NCBI GenBank assembly: GCA_020724185.1
Contig: DYHL01000146.1
Coordinates: forward strand, 1 to 6,887
Length of the DNA stretch: 6,887 nucleotides
DNA from: Candidatus Nitrosymbiomonas sp.
GTDB taxonomy: Bacteria > Sysuimicrobiota > Sysuimicrobiia > Sysuimicrobiales > Humicultoraceae
Direction: 5' to 3'
Below the pieces are notes generated by a model, which made no database searches, was not told the DNA's origin, and worked only from the letters and a program-made list of their open reading frames with translations. Positions 1 to 5,910 of this stretch are shown one piece after another. The translations under genes and the position numbers were made by a program. The first letter of the stretch is position 1; the number at the start of each line of letters is the position of its first letter.

Positions 1-1024
1 AGGCGGTGAGAATGTCTATCCGGCCGAGGTGGAGGAAGTCCTGCTCAGCCACCCTGCCGTGGAGGACGCGGGCGTGTTCGGCCTTCCTGATCCGGAGTGG
101 GGACAGGTCGTGGTAGCGGCGGTTGTGGCGCGGTGCGGCGCCTCCCTCGACGAGGAGGGAGTACGCGCCTTCTGCGAGGCGCGACTGGCCCGGTACAAGG
201 TGCCGAAGCGGATCTGGTTCGTGGAAGACCTCCCGCGATCTCCGGCCGGCAAGTTGATCCGCCGGGCGCTGCGCGAGGAGTTCGGGCGCAGTCCCGACAT
301 CCTGGCCGCGCCGCCAACTGAGCGGCGCACGTGGATCAGGGACGCCTTCCACCGGATTGCCGGCCGCTACGATCTGCTGAACCATCTCTTGAGCGGAGGC
401 CTGCACGTGCTCTGGAAGCGGGCCGCGGTGCAGGCGGCAGGGCTGCGGCCTGGCGGCGTGGCGCTCGACGTGTGCTGTGGGACCGCGGACCTGGTGCTGC
501 TGGCCTCGCGCGCCGTCGGGCCGCAGGGGCGCGCGATCGGCGTGGACTTCGCGCAGGGGATGCTTGAGGTGGGGGCCAGGCGCCTGGGCGCGGCGAAGCC
601 CAAGGCCCGCACCTCGCTCGTGTGCGCGGACGCCGAAGCGCTCCCGCTGGCCGATGGATCCACCGACGCGGTGTCGTTTGCCTTCGGGATCCGCAACGTG
701 GCGTCCCCGTCCGGCGCGCTGCTGGAAGCCCACCGGGTGCTGCGGCCAGGAGGCCGGGTTGTGGTGCTCGAGTTCGGGCAGCCGAACGCGCGATGGCTGC
801 GGGTGGCCTACGACCTGTACTCCAGGACGATCATCCCGCGGCTCGGCGGCCGGCTCTCGGGGCGCGGCGACGCGTATCAGTACCTGCACGACTCGATCCG
901 CCGGTGGATGGATCCCGAGGCGCTGGCCGGCCTCATGCGGGAAACGGGATTCCAGGAGGTCAGGTACAAACCGCTGTCTGGCGGGATCGCCGTGCTGCAC
1001 ATCGCGATAAGACCGGGCGACTAG
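1..1024 (+). CDS. ubiE/menG: MenE-like acyl-CoA ligase C-terminal lobe fused to UbiE/MenG quinone methyltransferase (5' partial)
   Basis: The reading frame is open from base 2 and the gene starts before the window; 340 residues are visible. Residues 1-95 are the C-terminal lobe of an ANL-superfamily (AMP-binding) ligase. They begin at the hinge motif GGENVYPAEVEEVL and end with PRSPAGKL, where K84 is the expected catalytic lysine. GGEN-YPAEVE followed by D-EWG is typical of o-succinylbenzoate-CoA ligase (MenE), though other acyl-CoA synthetases are possible. After a linker of about 15 residues, residues 112-340 form a full UbiE/MenG domain: FHRIAGRYDLLNHLLS, SAM motif DVCCGTADL (156-164), GIRNV (229-233), LEFGQP, and a C-terminal GGIAVLH. 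This domain methylates demethylmenaquinone (or the ubiquinone precursor) with S-adenosylmethionine. The MenE partner favours the menaquinone role. No stop or ATG/GTG start separates the domains. The only in-frame alternative is TTG at 254, inside the ligase motif and without an evident ribosome binding site. The gene ends in TAG, overlapping the convergent gene by 4 bases. The domain calls are firm; the ligase substrate is inferred. Confidence 0.9.
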   Translation, partial: GGENVYPAEVEEVLLSHPAVEDAGVFGLPDPEWGQVVVAAVVARCGASLDEEGVRAFCEARLARYKVPKRIWFVEDLPRSPAGKLIRRALREEFGRSPDILAAPPTERRTWIRDAFHRIAGRYDLLNHLLSGGLHVLWKRAAVQAAGLRPGGVALDVCCGTADLVLLASRAVGPQGRAIGVDFAQGMLEVGARRLGAAKPKARTSLVCADAEALPLADGSTDAVSFAFGIRNVASPSGALLEAHRVLRPGGRVVVLEFGQPNARWLRVAYDLYSRTIIPRLGGRLSGRGDAYQYLHDSIRRWMDPEALAGLMRETGFQEVRYKPLSGGIAVLHIAIRPGD

Positions 1025-2166
1025 GCCGCCTGAATCAGCGAGCGGATCGCGTGAACGAGCGCGTCCACGTCCGAGCGCGTGTTGTATCCCTGGATTGAAA
1101 CCCGGAGGAGCTGGCGGTTGTTCCAGTTCCACACCGGTATCTCGATCTGGAACTCCTCGCGCAGACGCTGCTGGAACGCCTCCGGGTCGCAGGGCGGCAG
1201 AAGGACGCTGGCCATCTGAACGAACCAGGGGCTGCCGTCCGGCCGTGTCTCAGGGCAGATGGCAGGTAGCCCGGTCACCGAGCCGATCGCCCGCCGCGCG
1301 TCTGTGACCACCGCGTGGCACTCTTGCCGCACGGCGTCCCAGTCGTGCTCCTTGAAGAACTCGATCGCCGCGGGCACGGCCAGGAAGGCCGCCAGATCGC
1401 GCGTTCCCTGGTACTCGTGCTCGTCAATGAACCGGGACGGTCCTGGCTTCTCGGATCGCCATCCCCAGCTCACGACCAGCGGATCGAGCAGCGGGTGGGC
1501 CTCGCGCCGCGCATGGAGGAACGCCGAGCCCTTGGGCGCGCACATCCACTTGTGGCAGTTGCCAGCGTAGAAGTCGGCGCCCAGCGCGTCCAGATTGAGC
1601 GGGATCTGGCCCGGCGCGTGGGCCCCGTCTATCACTGTAAGGATGCCGGCGGAGCGGGCGCGGCGGATCAGATCCTCGACCGGGAGAATCAGCGCGGTCG
1701 GCGGGGTGATGTGGCTGGCGAACAGGACCCTAGTCCTGGGCGTCACCCGCGACCACACCACGTCCACTATCTGCTCGGGTGATGCGACCGGGAGCGGGAT
1801 TGGCGCCTGTACGAACGTCGCGCCGGCCTTCTCGCAGACGAACGCCCAGGTGCGGTTCAGGGCGCCGTACTCGTGGTCGGTCGCAAGCACCTCGTCACCA
1901 GGGTTGAGTCGGAGGGAGCGGGCCACGATGTTGAGCCCGGTGGTCGTGTTGGTCACATAGACAAGATCGTCGGCTCCGGCGCCCAGGTACTCCCCGAGCG
2001 CCTGGCGCGCCCGTCGCATCAGGTCACCTGCCCGCCGCGCGAAGAACTCGACCGGCTGCTCTTCCAGCTCTCGCTGCCATCGCTGGTACGCCTCGAAAAC
2101 GGGCCTGGGACACGCGCCGAACGAGCCGTGATTCAGGAATACGACGTCACTCCGAAGCAAGAACAT
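1021..2166 (-). CDS. Class V PLP-dependent aminotransferase, isopenicillin N epimerase-like
   Basis: This 381-residue protein is a fold-type I, class V PLP enzyme, a complete single domain of normal family length. It opens with FLNHGSFGACP (10-20), the start typical of proteins annotated as isopenicillin N epimerase (CefD-like). TNTTTGLN (72-79) is the expected phosphate-binding region. In VIDGAHAPGQ, D180 should contact the pyridine nitrogen and H183 lies next to it. GNCHKW contains K206, the expected Schiff-base lysine. EYQGTRD (251-257) and LLRVSIQGYN, with R355 as the likely substrate-carboxylate arginine, complete the family pattern. There is no signal peptide, so it is probably cytosolic. 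It is the last gene of a three-gene minus-strand operon after two peptidases, which suggests an amino-acid or peptide-derived substrate. The CefD-like group also includes cysteine desulfurase- or EgtE-like lyases and other aminotransferases, so the reaction cannot be assigned; beta-lactam synthesis is not suggested by the neighbours. The ATG at 2166 has GGAGG 6 bases upstream. Its TAG stop shares a palindromic CTAG with the convergent gene. Confidence 0.88.
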   Translation of the reverse strand: MFLLRSDVVFLNHGSFGACPRPVFEAYQRWQRELEEQPVEFFARRAGDLMRRARQALGEYLGAGADDLVYVTNTTTGLNIVARSLRLNPGDEVLATDHEYGALNRTWAFVCEKAGATFVQAPIPLPVASPEQIVDVVWSRVTPRTRVLFASHITPPTALILPVEDLIRRARSAGILTVIDGAHAPGQIPLNLDALGADFYAGNCHKWMCAPKGSAFLHARREAHPLLDPLVVSWGWRSEKPGPSRFIDEHEYQGTRDLAAFLAVPAAIEFFKEHDWDAVRQECHAVVTDARRAIGSVTGLPAICPETRPDGSPWFVQMASVLLPPCDPEAFQQRLREEFQIEIPVWNWNNRQLLRVSIQGYNTRSDVDALVHAIRSLIQAA

Positions 2167-2172
2167 CGGTAA

Positions 2173-2177
2173 CCTCC
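2173..2177 (-). promoter_or_regulatory. Ribosome binding site GGAGG of the PLP enzyme gene
   Basis: GGAGG on the minus strand lies 6 bases before the ATG at 2166, within the 13-base gap after the stop of the carboxypeptidase gene. It fixes the start of the PLP enzyme gene. No promoter fits in this gap, so the gene must be cotranscribed with the upstream peptidase genes. Confidence 0.8.
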
Positions 2178-2179
2178 GG

Positions 2180-3550
2180 TCATTGCCTGGGCGTCAGGGC
2201 CAGGTCGAGGATTGCAGGCGGTCCGTCGGCGATCGTCACCCTTCTCGTCTCGGACTGGTAGCCTTCCTTGGAGATCCGCACGGAGTGCGTTCCCGCGGGC
2301 AGCAGGCGGTAGAACCGTCCGAACTCGGGATCACTCGTGCGGGCCTTGACCGCGTCGTTGGTGAAGCCCTCCACCTCGACGAGCGCCTCAAGAGGCCGGC
2401 CGGTCCTCACATCGGTCACCCTTCCGGTGATCCCTGGCCCTCGGTATCGGTAGATGAAGTTCTCGCCTTCCCTGCCGTGCAGGAACCGGCGCAGCCACGC
2501 TCTGACCCCGTCCGAGAGGTTGCGCACGTACTCCTCGGCCTGCCGCAGCGAGCGCGGGTCGTCATCGGATGGGTCAGGGGTGTAGAAATACCCGTCGTTG
2601 TAAAGGCGCTGGGCGATCTCAACGATGTAGTGAAGCGTACCCAAGGCCGCGTGGTGCCAGTTCGACGACTGGCCCATGGGAGCCAGCAGGGCAGCCGCGG
2701 GCATGCGGCACACCGCCGGGTCAAACATCGGCGACCCCATCTGGCAGAACCCCCCGGCTTGCCTGGATACCATTATCCAGGACGCGAGTTCACGTGCCGT
2801 TTCCGACAGCCTGGCCTGGTCAGGCGGGGGAGGGAACGGATCTTCAGCCGGCCTGGCGCCCCACGGCCGCATGATTTGGCTCTGTGGGAATGGGTTGCCG
2901 TGGTGAAAGTCAATTCCGAACAAGGGGCGCTGTTCGAGGGCCAGGTCGCGCAGCGCCCGGGTCTCGGGCTCCGAGAAGGGCGCGGTGCCGCGATAGTACG
3001 AGGCGTTCGGGTCAATGCACTCCGGCTGATAGACGGTGCAGCGGTCCCAGCGGAAGTCGTAGTTGCGGTTCAGGTCCACGCCAGGCCGGTCGCTGTTCTT
3101 GCGCCGGTTCGTCTCGTAGCCGTAGACGTTCTGCACCGGCACGAACCAGATCTCGTAGGCGTTGACCCAGTCGGTGATCTCCGGATCGACGCCGTAGCCG
3201 CGGGTCAGGTCGTGGATGAGCCCGAGCGTGATCCGAAGCCCCAGCGGCTCCCGGCCGTGGACGATGCCCAGGAAGAGCCAGGCCGGTTCGTCCTCCTCCC
3301 GCGCCGCGTTGTCCGAGACCTTCACCGCCAGGATCGGCTTGCCGTGTTGGCTGCGACCGATCTCACGCACGCGCACGATGTCGGGGAAGCTGTCTTGAAA
3401 CCGCATCAGGCGGGCGACGATCTGCTCGTACGAGGGGTAGAACGCCTCCTGCGGCTGGGCGTTCGTGCCGGTGGGGGAGCCCGCGAGGGACAACCCGGCC
3501 AGGAGAGCGCCGGCGGTCAGGAGGCGCAGGATCAAGCGGCGCCAGATCAA
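2180..3550 (-). CDS. Exported M14-family zinc carboxypeptidase with C-terminal transthyretin-like domain
   Basis: A 456-residue metallocarboxypeptidase that should trim C-terminal residues from peptides outside the cytoplasm. Residues 1-31 look like a signal peptide: RR near the start, a hydrophobic core (about 6-24) and a TNA|Q cleavage site. An RR-x-I-L pattern leaves Tat export possible. The M14 zinc site is present: H98 and E101 in GIVHGRE, and H216 in DFHHGN. GVDLNRNY (157-164) supplies the substrate-binding Asn161-Arg162, and E311 in HYIVEI is the likely general base. The usual NPDG motif reads NVYG (141-144). There are exactly four cysteines (171, 178, 269, 281), in two close pairs, consistent with disulfides in an exported protein. 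Residues 372-456 (ITGRVTD...GRPLEALVEVEG...) form a carboxypeptidase-regulatory, transthyretin-like domain, as in the M14B (carboxypeptidase N/E) subfamily. The start is TTG at 3550, overlapping the stop of the upstream peptidase gene (TTGA), with GGAGG 8 bases ahead. Peptide specificity is unknown. Confidence 0.9.
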   Translation of the reverse strand: MIWRRLILRLLTAGALLAGLSLAGSPTGTNAQPQEAFYPSYEQIVARLMRFQDSFPDIVRVREIGRSQHGKPILAVKVSDNAAREEDEPAWLFLGIVHGREPLGLRITLGLIHDLTRGYGVDPEITDWVNAYEIWFVPVQNVYGYETNRRKNSDRPGVDLNRNYDFRWDRCTVYQPECIDPNASYYRGTAPFSEPETRALRDLALEQRPLFGIDFHHGNPFPQSQIMRPWGARPAEDPFPPPPDQARLSETARELASWIMVSRQAGGFCQMGSPMFDPAVCRMPAAALLAPMGQSSNWHHAALGTLHYIVEIAQRLYNDGYFYTPDPSDDDPRSLRQAEEYVRNLSDGVRAWLRRFLHGREGENFIYRYRGPGITGRVTDVRTGRPLEALVEVEGFTNDAVKARTSDPEFGRFYRLLPAGTHSVRISKEGYQSETRRVTIADGPPAILDLALTPRQ

Positions 3551-4638
3551 ACCGGCAACCTCCGCACCTCGCGCGGCAGCTTGCTCAATCGCTCCGCGCC
3601 CTGGGCTGTCACGACGACTATCTCCTCCAGGCGTACCCCGAACTCGCCTTCGAGGTAGATGCCCGGCTCGACACTGAAGACCATCCCTTCCTGCATCGGC
3701 AGATCGTTGGTGTGCGTGACCGAGGGGGACTCATGCCCGCTGAGGCCGATGCCGTGGCCGGTGCGGTGCGTGAACTCCTTGCCGTAGCCGGCGCTCTCGA
3801 TCACGGCGCGTGCGGCTTTGTCAACCGCCGAAAGCGGGGCGCCGGGCCTGACTGCGTCCATGCCCGCGCGCACGGCGTGCTCGACGATCGCGTGAACCTC
3901 GTGATAGCGCGCCGAAGGCTCGCCCAGGTGGCCCATGCGGGTGATGTCTGACATGTACCCTTCAAGGCGGCCCACGAGGTCTACCAGGACCGGTTCTCCC
4001 GCCCGCAGGGACCGGCTGCCCGAGCGATGGTGCGGGTAGGCCGAGTTCGGCCCGCTCCCGACGATTGCGCCCCCCGGCTGCGCCACTTCCTGCTCAGCGA
4101 ACGCGTCCGCGACGGCGCGGGCAACCGCGATCTCGGTGACACCGGGACGGCAGGCGGCGAAAGCCGCGTCCACCGCGATGTCGGCCGTGGCAGCCGACCG
4201 GCGCATCAGCGCGATCTCGTCCGGGGTCTTGATCATGCGCACGGGCGCCATCACCTCGGCGCCAGGGGCGAACACGCTCTTGGCCCACTGCCCCTGGAGG
4301 AGCAACAAGAAGTCGGCCCGCATGGTGTCGCCGACGCAGATGCGCATGGGAGCGCCCAGCCGGCCGCGCGCCTCGCGTAGCGCCTCCCCAGGCCCCTCGG
4401 CGTCGGTATAGGTAAGAAAAGGCAGGTCAACGTGTCCGCGCGCTTCCCCGGCGTTGAGCTCGGGTACGAGAAAGACCGCGTCGTCCCCGCTGAGGAACAG
4501 GTAGCACGGCCGCTCGTCGGCGTGCGGAGTGTAACCAAGCAGGTAGTACAAGTCGTCACCCGGCGGCAGGCTGACAAGATCAAACCCTGCCGCTTTCATC
4601 TGGGCGCGCGTGCGGGCGAGGCGGTCGGCATTGGACAT
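3547..4638 (-). CDS. M24-family metallopeptidase, Xaa-Pro aminopeptidase/dipeptidase (PepP/PepQ-like)
   Basis: A 363-residue, probably cytosolic peptidase of the pita-bread fold, expected to cleave Xaa-Pro bonds at peptide N termini or in dipeptides. Residues 1-130 form a creatinase-like N-terminal domain, and the catalytic domain begins near IKTPDEIALMRRS (136). All five dinuclear metal ligands are recognisable: D220 and D231 (VDLVGRLEGYMSDITRM, the usual 11-residue spacing), H295 (HRTGHGIGL), E324 (SVEPGIY) and E338 (VRLEE). A conserved PHH (202-204) precedes them. The frame could extend to a TTG at 4698, adding 20 residues, but the ATG at 4638 fits better: family members start about this far before the GD-LYYLLGY segment, and a weak AAGGGA lies 9 bases upstream. 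It is the first gene of the minus-strand operon, overlapping the carboxypeptidase start by 4 bases (TTGA), which suggests translational coupling. Whether it acts on dipeptides (PepQ) or longer peptides (PepP) cannot be told from the sequence. Confidence 0.9.
   Translation of the reverse strand: MSNADRLARTRAQMKAAGFDLVSLPPGDDLYYLLGYTPHADERPCYLFLSGDDAVFLVPELNAGEARGHVDLPFLTYTDAEGPGEALREARGRLGAPMRICVGDTMRADFLLLLQGQWAKSVFAPGAEVMAPVRMIKTPDEIALMRRSAATADIAVDAAFAACRPGVTEIAVARAVADAFAEQEVAQPGGAIVGSGPNSAYPHHRSGSRSLRAGEPVLVDLVGRLEGYMSDITRMGHLGEPSARYHEVHAIVEHAVRAGMDAVRPGAPLSAVDKAARAVIESAGYGKEFTHRTGHGIGLSGHESPSVTHTNDLPMQEGMVFSVEPGIYLEGEFGVRLEEIVVVTAQGAERLSKLPREVRRLPV
3559..3563 (-). promoter_or_regulatory. 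Ribosome binding site GGAGG supporting a TTG start
   Basis: GGAGG on the minus strand, inside the 3' end of the M24 peptidase gene, lies 8 bases before the TTG at 3550. This supports TTG as the true start of the M14 carboxypeptidase gene. No ATG is available near the signal peptide; the next in-frame TTG (codon 6) would delete its charged end. Confidence 0.75.
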
Positions 4639-4785
4639 CTTGCCACGTCCCTTCGGCAGGCACTCCCTGCTGTCAGGAGGCCGCGCTGCAGCACTCAATA
4701 CACCATCTGCCTCAAGTAGACCTCCCGTAGGTGCGCCGCCGGGTGGCAGGAACGATCCGGCGCGCCGGCGAATCCGCCCGCGGTC
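4639..4785. promoter_or_regulatory. Divergent intergenic region between the peptidase operon and nth
   Basis: This 147-base spacer is the only place upstream of both the minus-strand operon and the plus-strand nth gene, so promoters for both should lie here or just inside the coding ends. I could not find a convincing -35/-10 pair for either direction. It holds a perfect 12-base GC palindrome (4757-4768) and a minus-strand GGGAGG (4721-4726). That motif is followed after 5 bases by a TTG that opens only a six-codon frame. No structural RNA is recognisable. Confidence 0.5.
4757..4768. repeat. Perfect 12-base palindrome CCGGCGCGCCGG
   Basis: The sequence reads the same on both strands and sits 17 bases before the nth start codon. 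It is flanked by GAT on the left (4754-4756) and a near-matching AATC on the right (4771-4774). It could be an operator for a dimeric regulator in the divergent promoter region. A purely G/C palindrome is not rare in GC-rich DNA, so the regulatory reading is weak. Confidence 0.35.
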
Positions 4786-5532
4786 ATGTTGTCACGGTCC
4801 CCAGCATCGTCCCCGACCGGTGAATCCCTGATTCGCCTCCGGCGCCGCGCCGCCAAGATCGCGGCGATCCTGGGCGAGCGCTACCCGGTGACCCGCTTGC
4901 CGCTCAAGCACCGGAACCCGCTGCAGTTGCTCGTGGCGACGCTACTGTCGGCGCAGTGCACCGACGCTCAGGTGAACAGGGTCACGCCGGCGTTGTTCAC
5001 CCGCTACAGGACGAGCGAGGAGTTCGCTGCCGCCGACCCCCTTGCGATCGAGGCGCTCATCCGGCCCACGGGATACTTCCGGCAGAAGGCGCGGGCGATC
5101 GCGCGGATGGCCAGGACGCTAGAACAGAAGTTCGGCGGCATCGTGCCGGGCACGATGGAGGAGTTGCTGGAGCTGCCGGGAGTGGGGCGCAAGACGGCCA
5201 ACGTGATCCTCGGCGGGATCTTCGGCGTGCCCGGTGTCGTCGTGGACACTCACGTGCGGCGCATCAGCCAGCGTCTGGGCCTGACCGCGCACGACGATCC
5301 CCCCAAGATCGAGCAGGACCTCATGCGGATTCTAGATCGCGATCAGTGGTCGGATTTCTCCCTGCGAGTTATCTATCTGGGCCGGGAGGTGTGCCGGGCG
5401 CAGCGTCCGCAGTGCCCCACCTGTCCGCTGCGGCGTCTCTGCCCTTCCGCAGAGTTCACCGGCCGACCGCCGTGGATGAGGCCCCGCCCCTCTGCGCGCG
5501 GAAGCCGGACCAGAGGCCCGTCCAGCCGATGA
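4786..5532 (+). CDS. nth: Endonuclease III (DNA glycosylase/AP lyase)
   Basis: A 248-residue bifunctional DNA glycosylase/AP lyase that removes oxidised pyrimidines in base-excision repair. The core matches Nth throughout: NPLQLLVATLLSAQCTD (44-60), the helix-hairpin-helix LPGVGRKTANV (130-140) with catalytic lysine K136, and VDTHV with catalytic aspartate D154. The 18-residue K-to-D spacing equals that of K120/D138 in E. coli Nth. The [4Fe-4S] cluster ligands are C203, C210, C213 and C219 in the canonical C-x6-C-x2-C-x5-C arrangement. The protein is longer than the usual 210-220 residues. It has about 15 extra N-terminal residues, and about 28 low-complexity residues (rich in R, P and S) after the last cysteine. 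That tail lies mostly opposite the 3' end of the convergent membrane-protein gene. The ATG at 4786 lacks a clear ribosome binding site, so the exact start is less certain than the identity. Confidence 0.95.
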   Translation: MLSRSPASSPTGESLIRLRRRAAKIAAILGERYPVTRLPLKHRNPLQLLVATLLSAQCTDAQVNRVTPALFTRYRTSEEFAAADPLAIEALIRPTGYFRQKARAIARMARTLEQKFGGIVPGTMEELLELPGVGRKTANVILGGIFGVPGVVVDTHVRRISQRLGLTAHDDPPKIEQDLMRILDRDQWSDFSLRVIYLGREVCRAQRPQCPTCPLRRLCPSAEFTGRPPWMRPRPSARGSRTRGPSSR

Positions 5533-5800
5533 CCAGGTGCGCCAGGGCGTAGAGGTAACGTGCCTGGATGCCCAGTACCGGTATCAATCCGCCGGTGATC
5601 AGGGCGCTCAGAAACCCGAGGAGCGCCGCAAGGGTGTAGACCAGGCCGGAGGTCTGCGCGCCCATTCTTACACCCCAACCTAAGGAGCCCAGGCATACTA
5701 ACACCGCTCCGCTGCCCACGTGGAAAAGCCTGAGCTCCGGAGCCAGATATCCCAGCAACAGTAGAACTATGCCGGCGACCAGGCAGTAGATTCGCGCCAT
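5456..5800 (-). CDS. Small hypothetical membrane protein with four predicted helices
   Basis: A 114-residue hydrophobic protein of unknown function. Four likely transmembrane segments lie at about 4-20, 26-43, 50-70 and 82-100, followed by a short basic, Ser/Gly-rich tail. The LFHVGSG segment, the central GLVYTLAALLGF and the ALAHLVIGWTGLWSGF ending resemble small four-helix families such as DUF4383. I cannot confirm that match. The frame extends upstream to 5929, but the extra residues look non-coding. ATG-ATG at 5803/5800 is the likely start; GAGG (5807-5810) lies 6 bases before the ATG at 5800 and only 3 before the other, so I chose 5800. It converges on nth and overlaps its 3' end by 77 bases. 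It diverges from the gamma-glutamyltransferase gene. The strong segmental hydrophobicity makes this a credible gene despite its size. Confidence 0.72.
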   Translation of the reverse strand: MARIYCLVAGIVLLLLGYLAPELRLFHVGSGAVLVCLGSLGWGVRMGAQTSGLVYTLAALLGFLSALITGGLIPVLGIQARYLYALAHLVIGWTGLWSGFRAQRGGASSTAVGR

Positions 5801-5804
5801 CATA

Positions 5805-5810
5805 CCCCTC
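5805..5810 (-). promoter_or_regulatory. Ribosome binding site GAGGGG of the membrane-protein gene
   Basis: GAGGGG on the minus strand sits directly upstream of a tandem ATG-ATG. The GAGG core is 6 bases from the second ATG (5800) and 3 from the first (5803), favouring the second. It argues against the longer frame that begins at 5929. Confidence 0.6.
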
Positions 5811-5895
5811 GCAGATGGTCTTGCCTGCCCACTTCGTCTTTGTTGCGCCGGCTCCCTCCGCAGGAGTGCCCATTGCGCAGGGTGAATGGCCCGGT

Positions 5896-5903
5896 GAGGT
5901 GAT
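5896..5903 (+). promoter_or_regulatory. Ribosome binding site GAGGTGAT of the gamma-glutamyltransferase gene
   Basis: GAGGTGAT is an eight-base perfect match to the complement of the 16S rRNA 3' end (as in GGAGGTGATC). It ends 7 bases before the ATG at 5911. In-frame GTG 5899 and ATG 5902 fall inside the motif, so 5911 is the best start. Confidence 0.7.
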
Positions 5904-5910
5904 GGTACCC

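Larger units (their letters stand above)
5801..5910. promoter_or_regulatory. Divergent intergenic region between membrane-protein and gamma-glutamyltransferase genes
   Basis: This 110-base spacer must carry the start signals of both divergent genes. Apart from the two ribosome binding sites near its ends I see no convincing promoter hexamers, terminator or structured RNA. The plus-strand frame of the transferase stays open back to an ATG at 5815. The residues encoded there do not resemble the family, so I treat this stretch as non-coding. Confidence 0.45.

Noticed and set aside
1021..2166. Isopenicillin N epimerase of a beta-lactam pathway
   Set aside because: The sequence resembles that family, but no isopenicillin N synthase, ACV synthetase or expandase gene is nearby, so the specific function is not supported.
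2183..3658. Long plus-strand open frame (491 codons) opposite the M14 carboxypeptidase gene
   Set aside because: It has no recognisable motifs and is rich in R, G, V and P, as expected for the antisense of a GC-rich gene. The minus strand encodes a protein with intact zinc ligands, signal peptide and C-terminal domain.
4639..4698. N-terminal extension of the M24 peptidase to TTG 4698
   Set aside because: The extra 20 residues do not resemble the family N terminus. The ATG at 4638 gives the usual length and start position, although its ribosome binding site is weak.
5815..5910. Upstream extension of the gamma-glutamyltransferase frame to ATG 5815
   Set aside because: The 32 added residues do not form a proper signal peptide (no basic start) and do not match the family. 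A strong GAGGTGAT lies just before ATG 5911.
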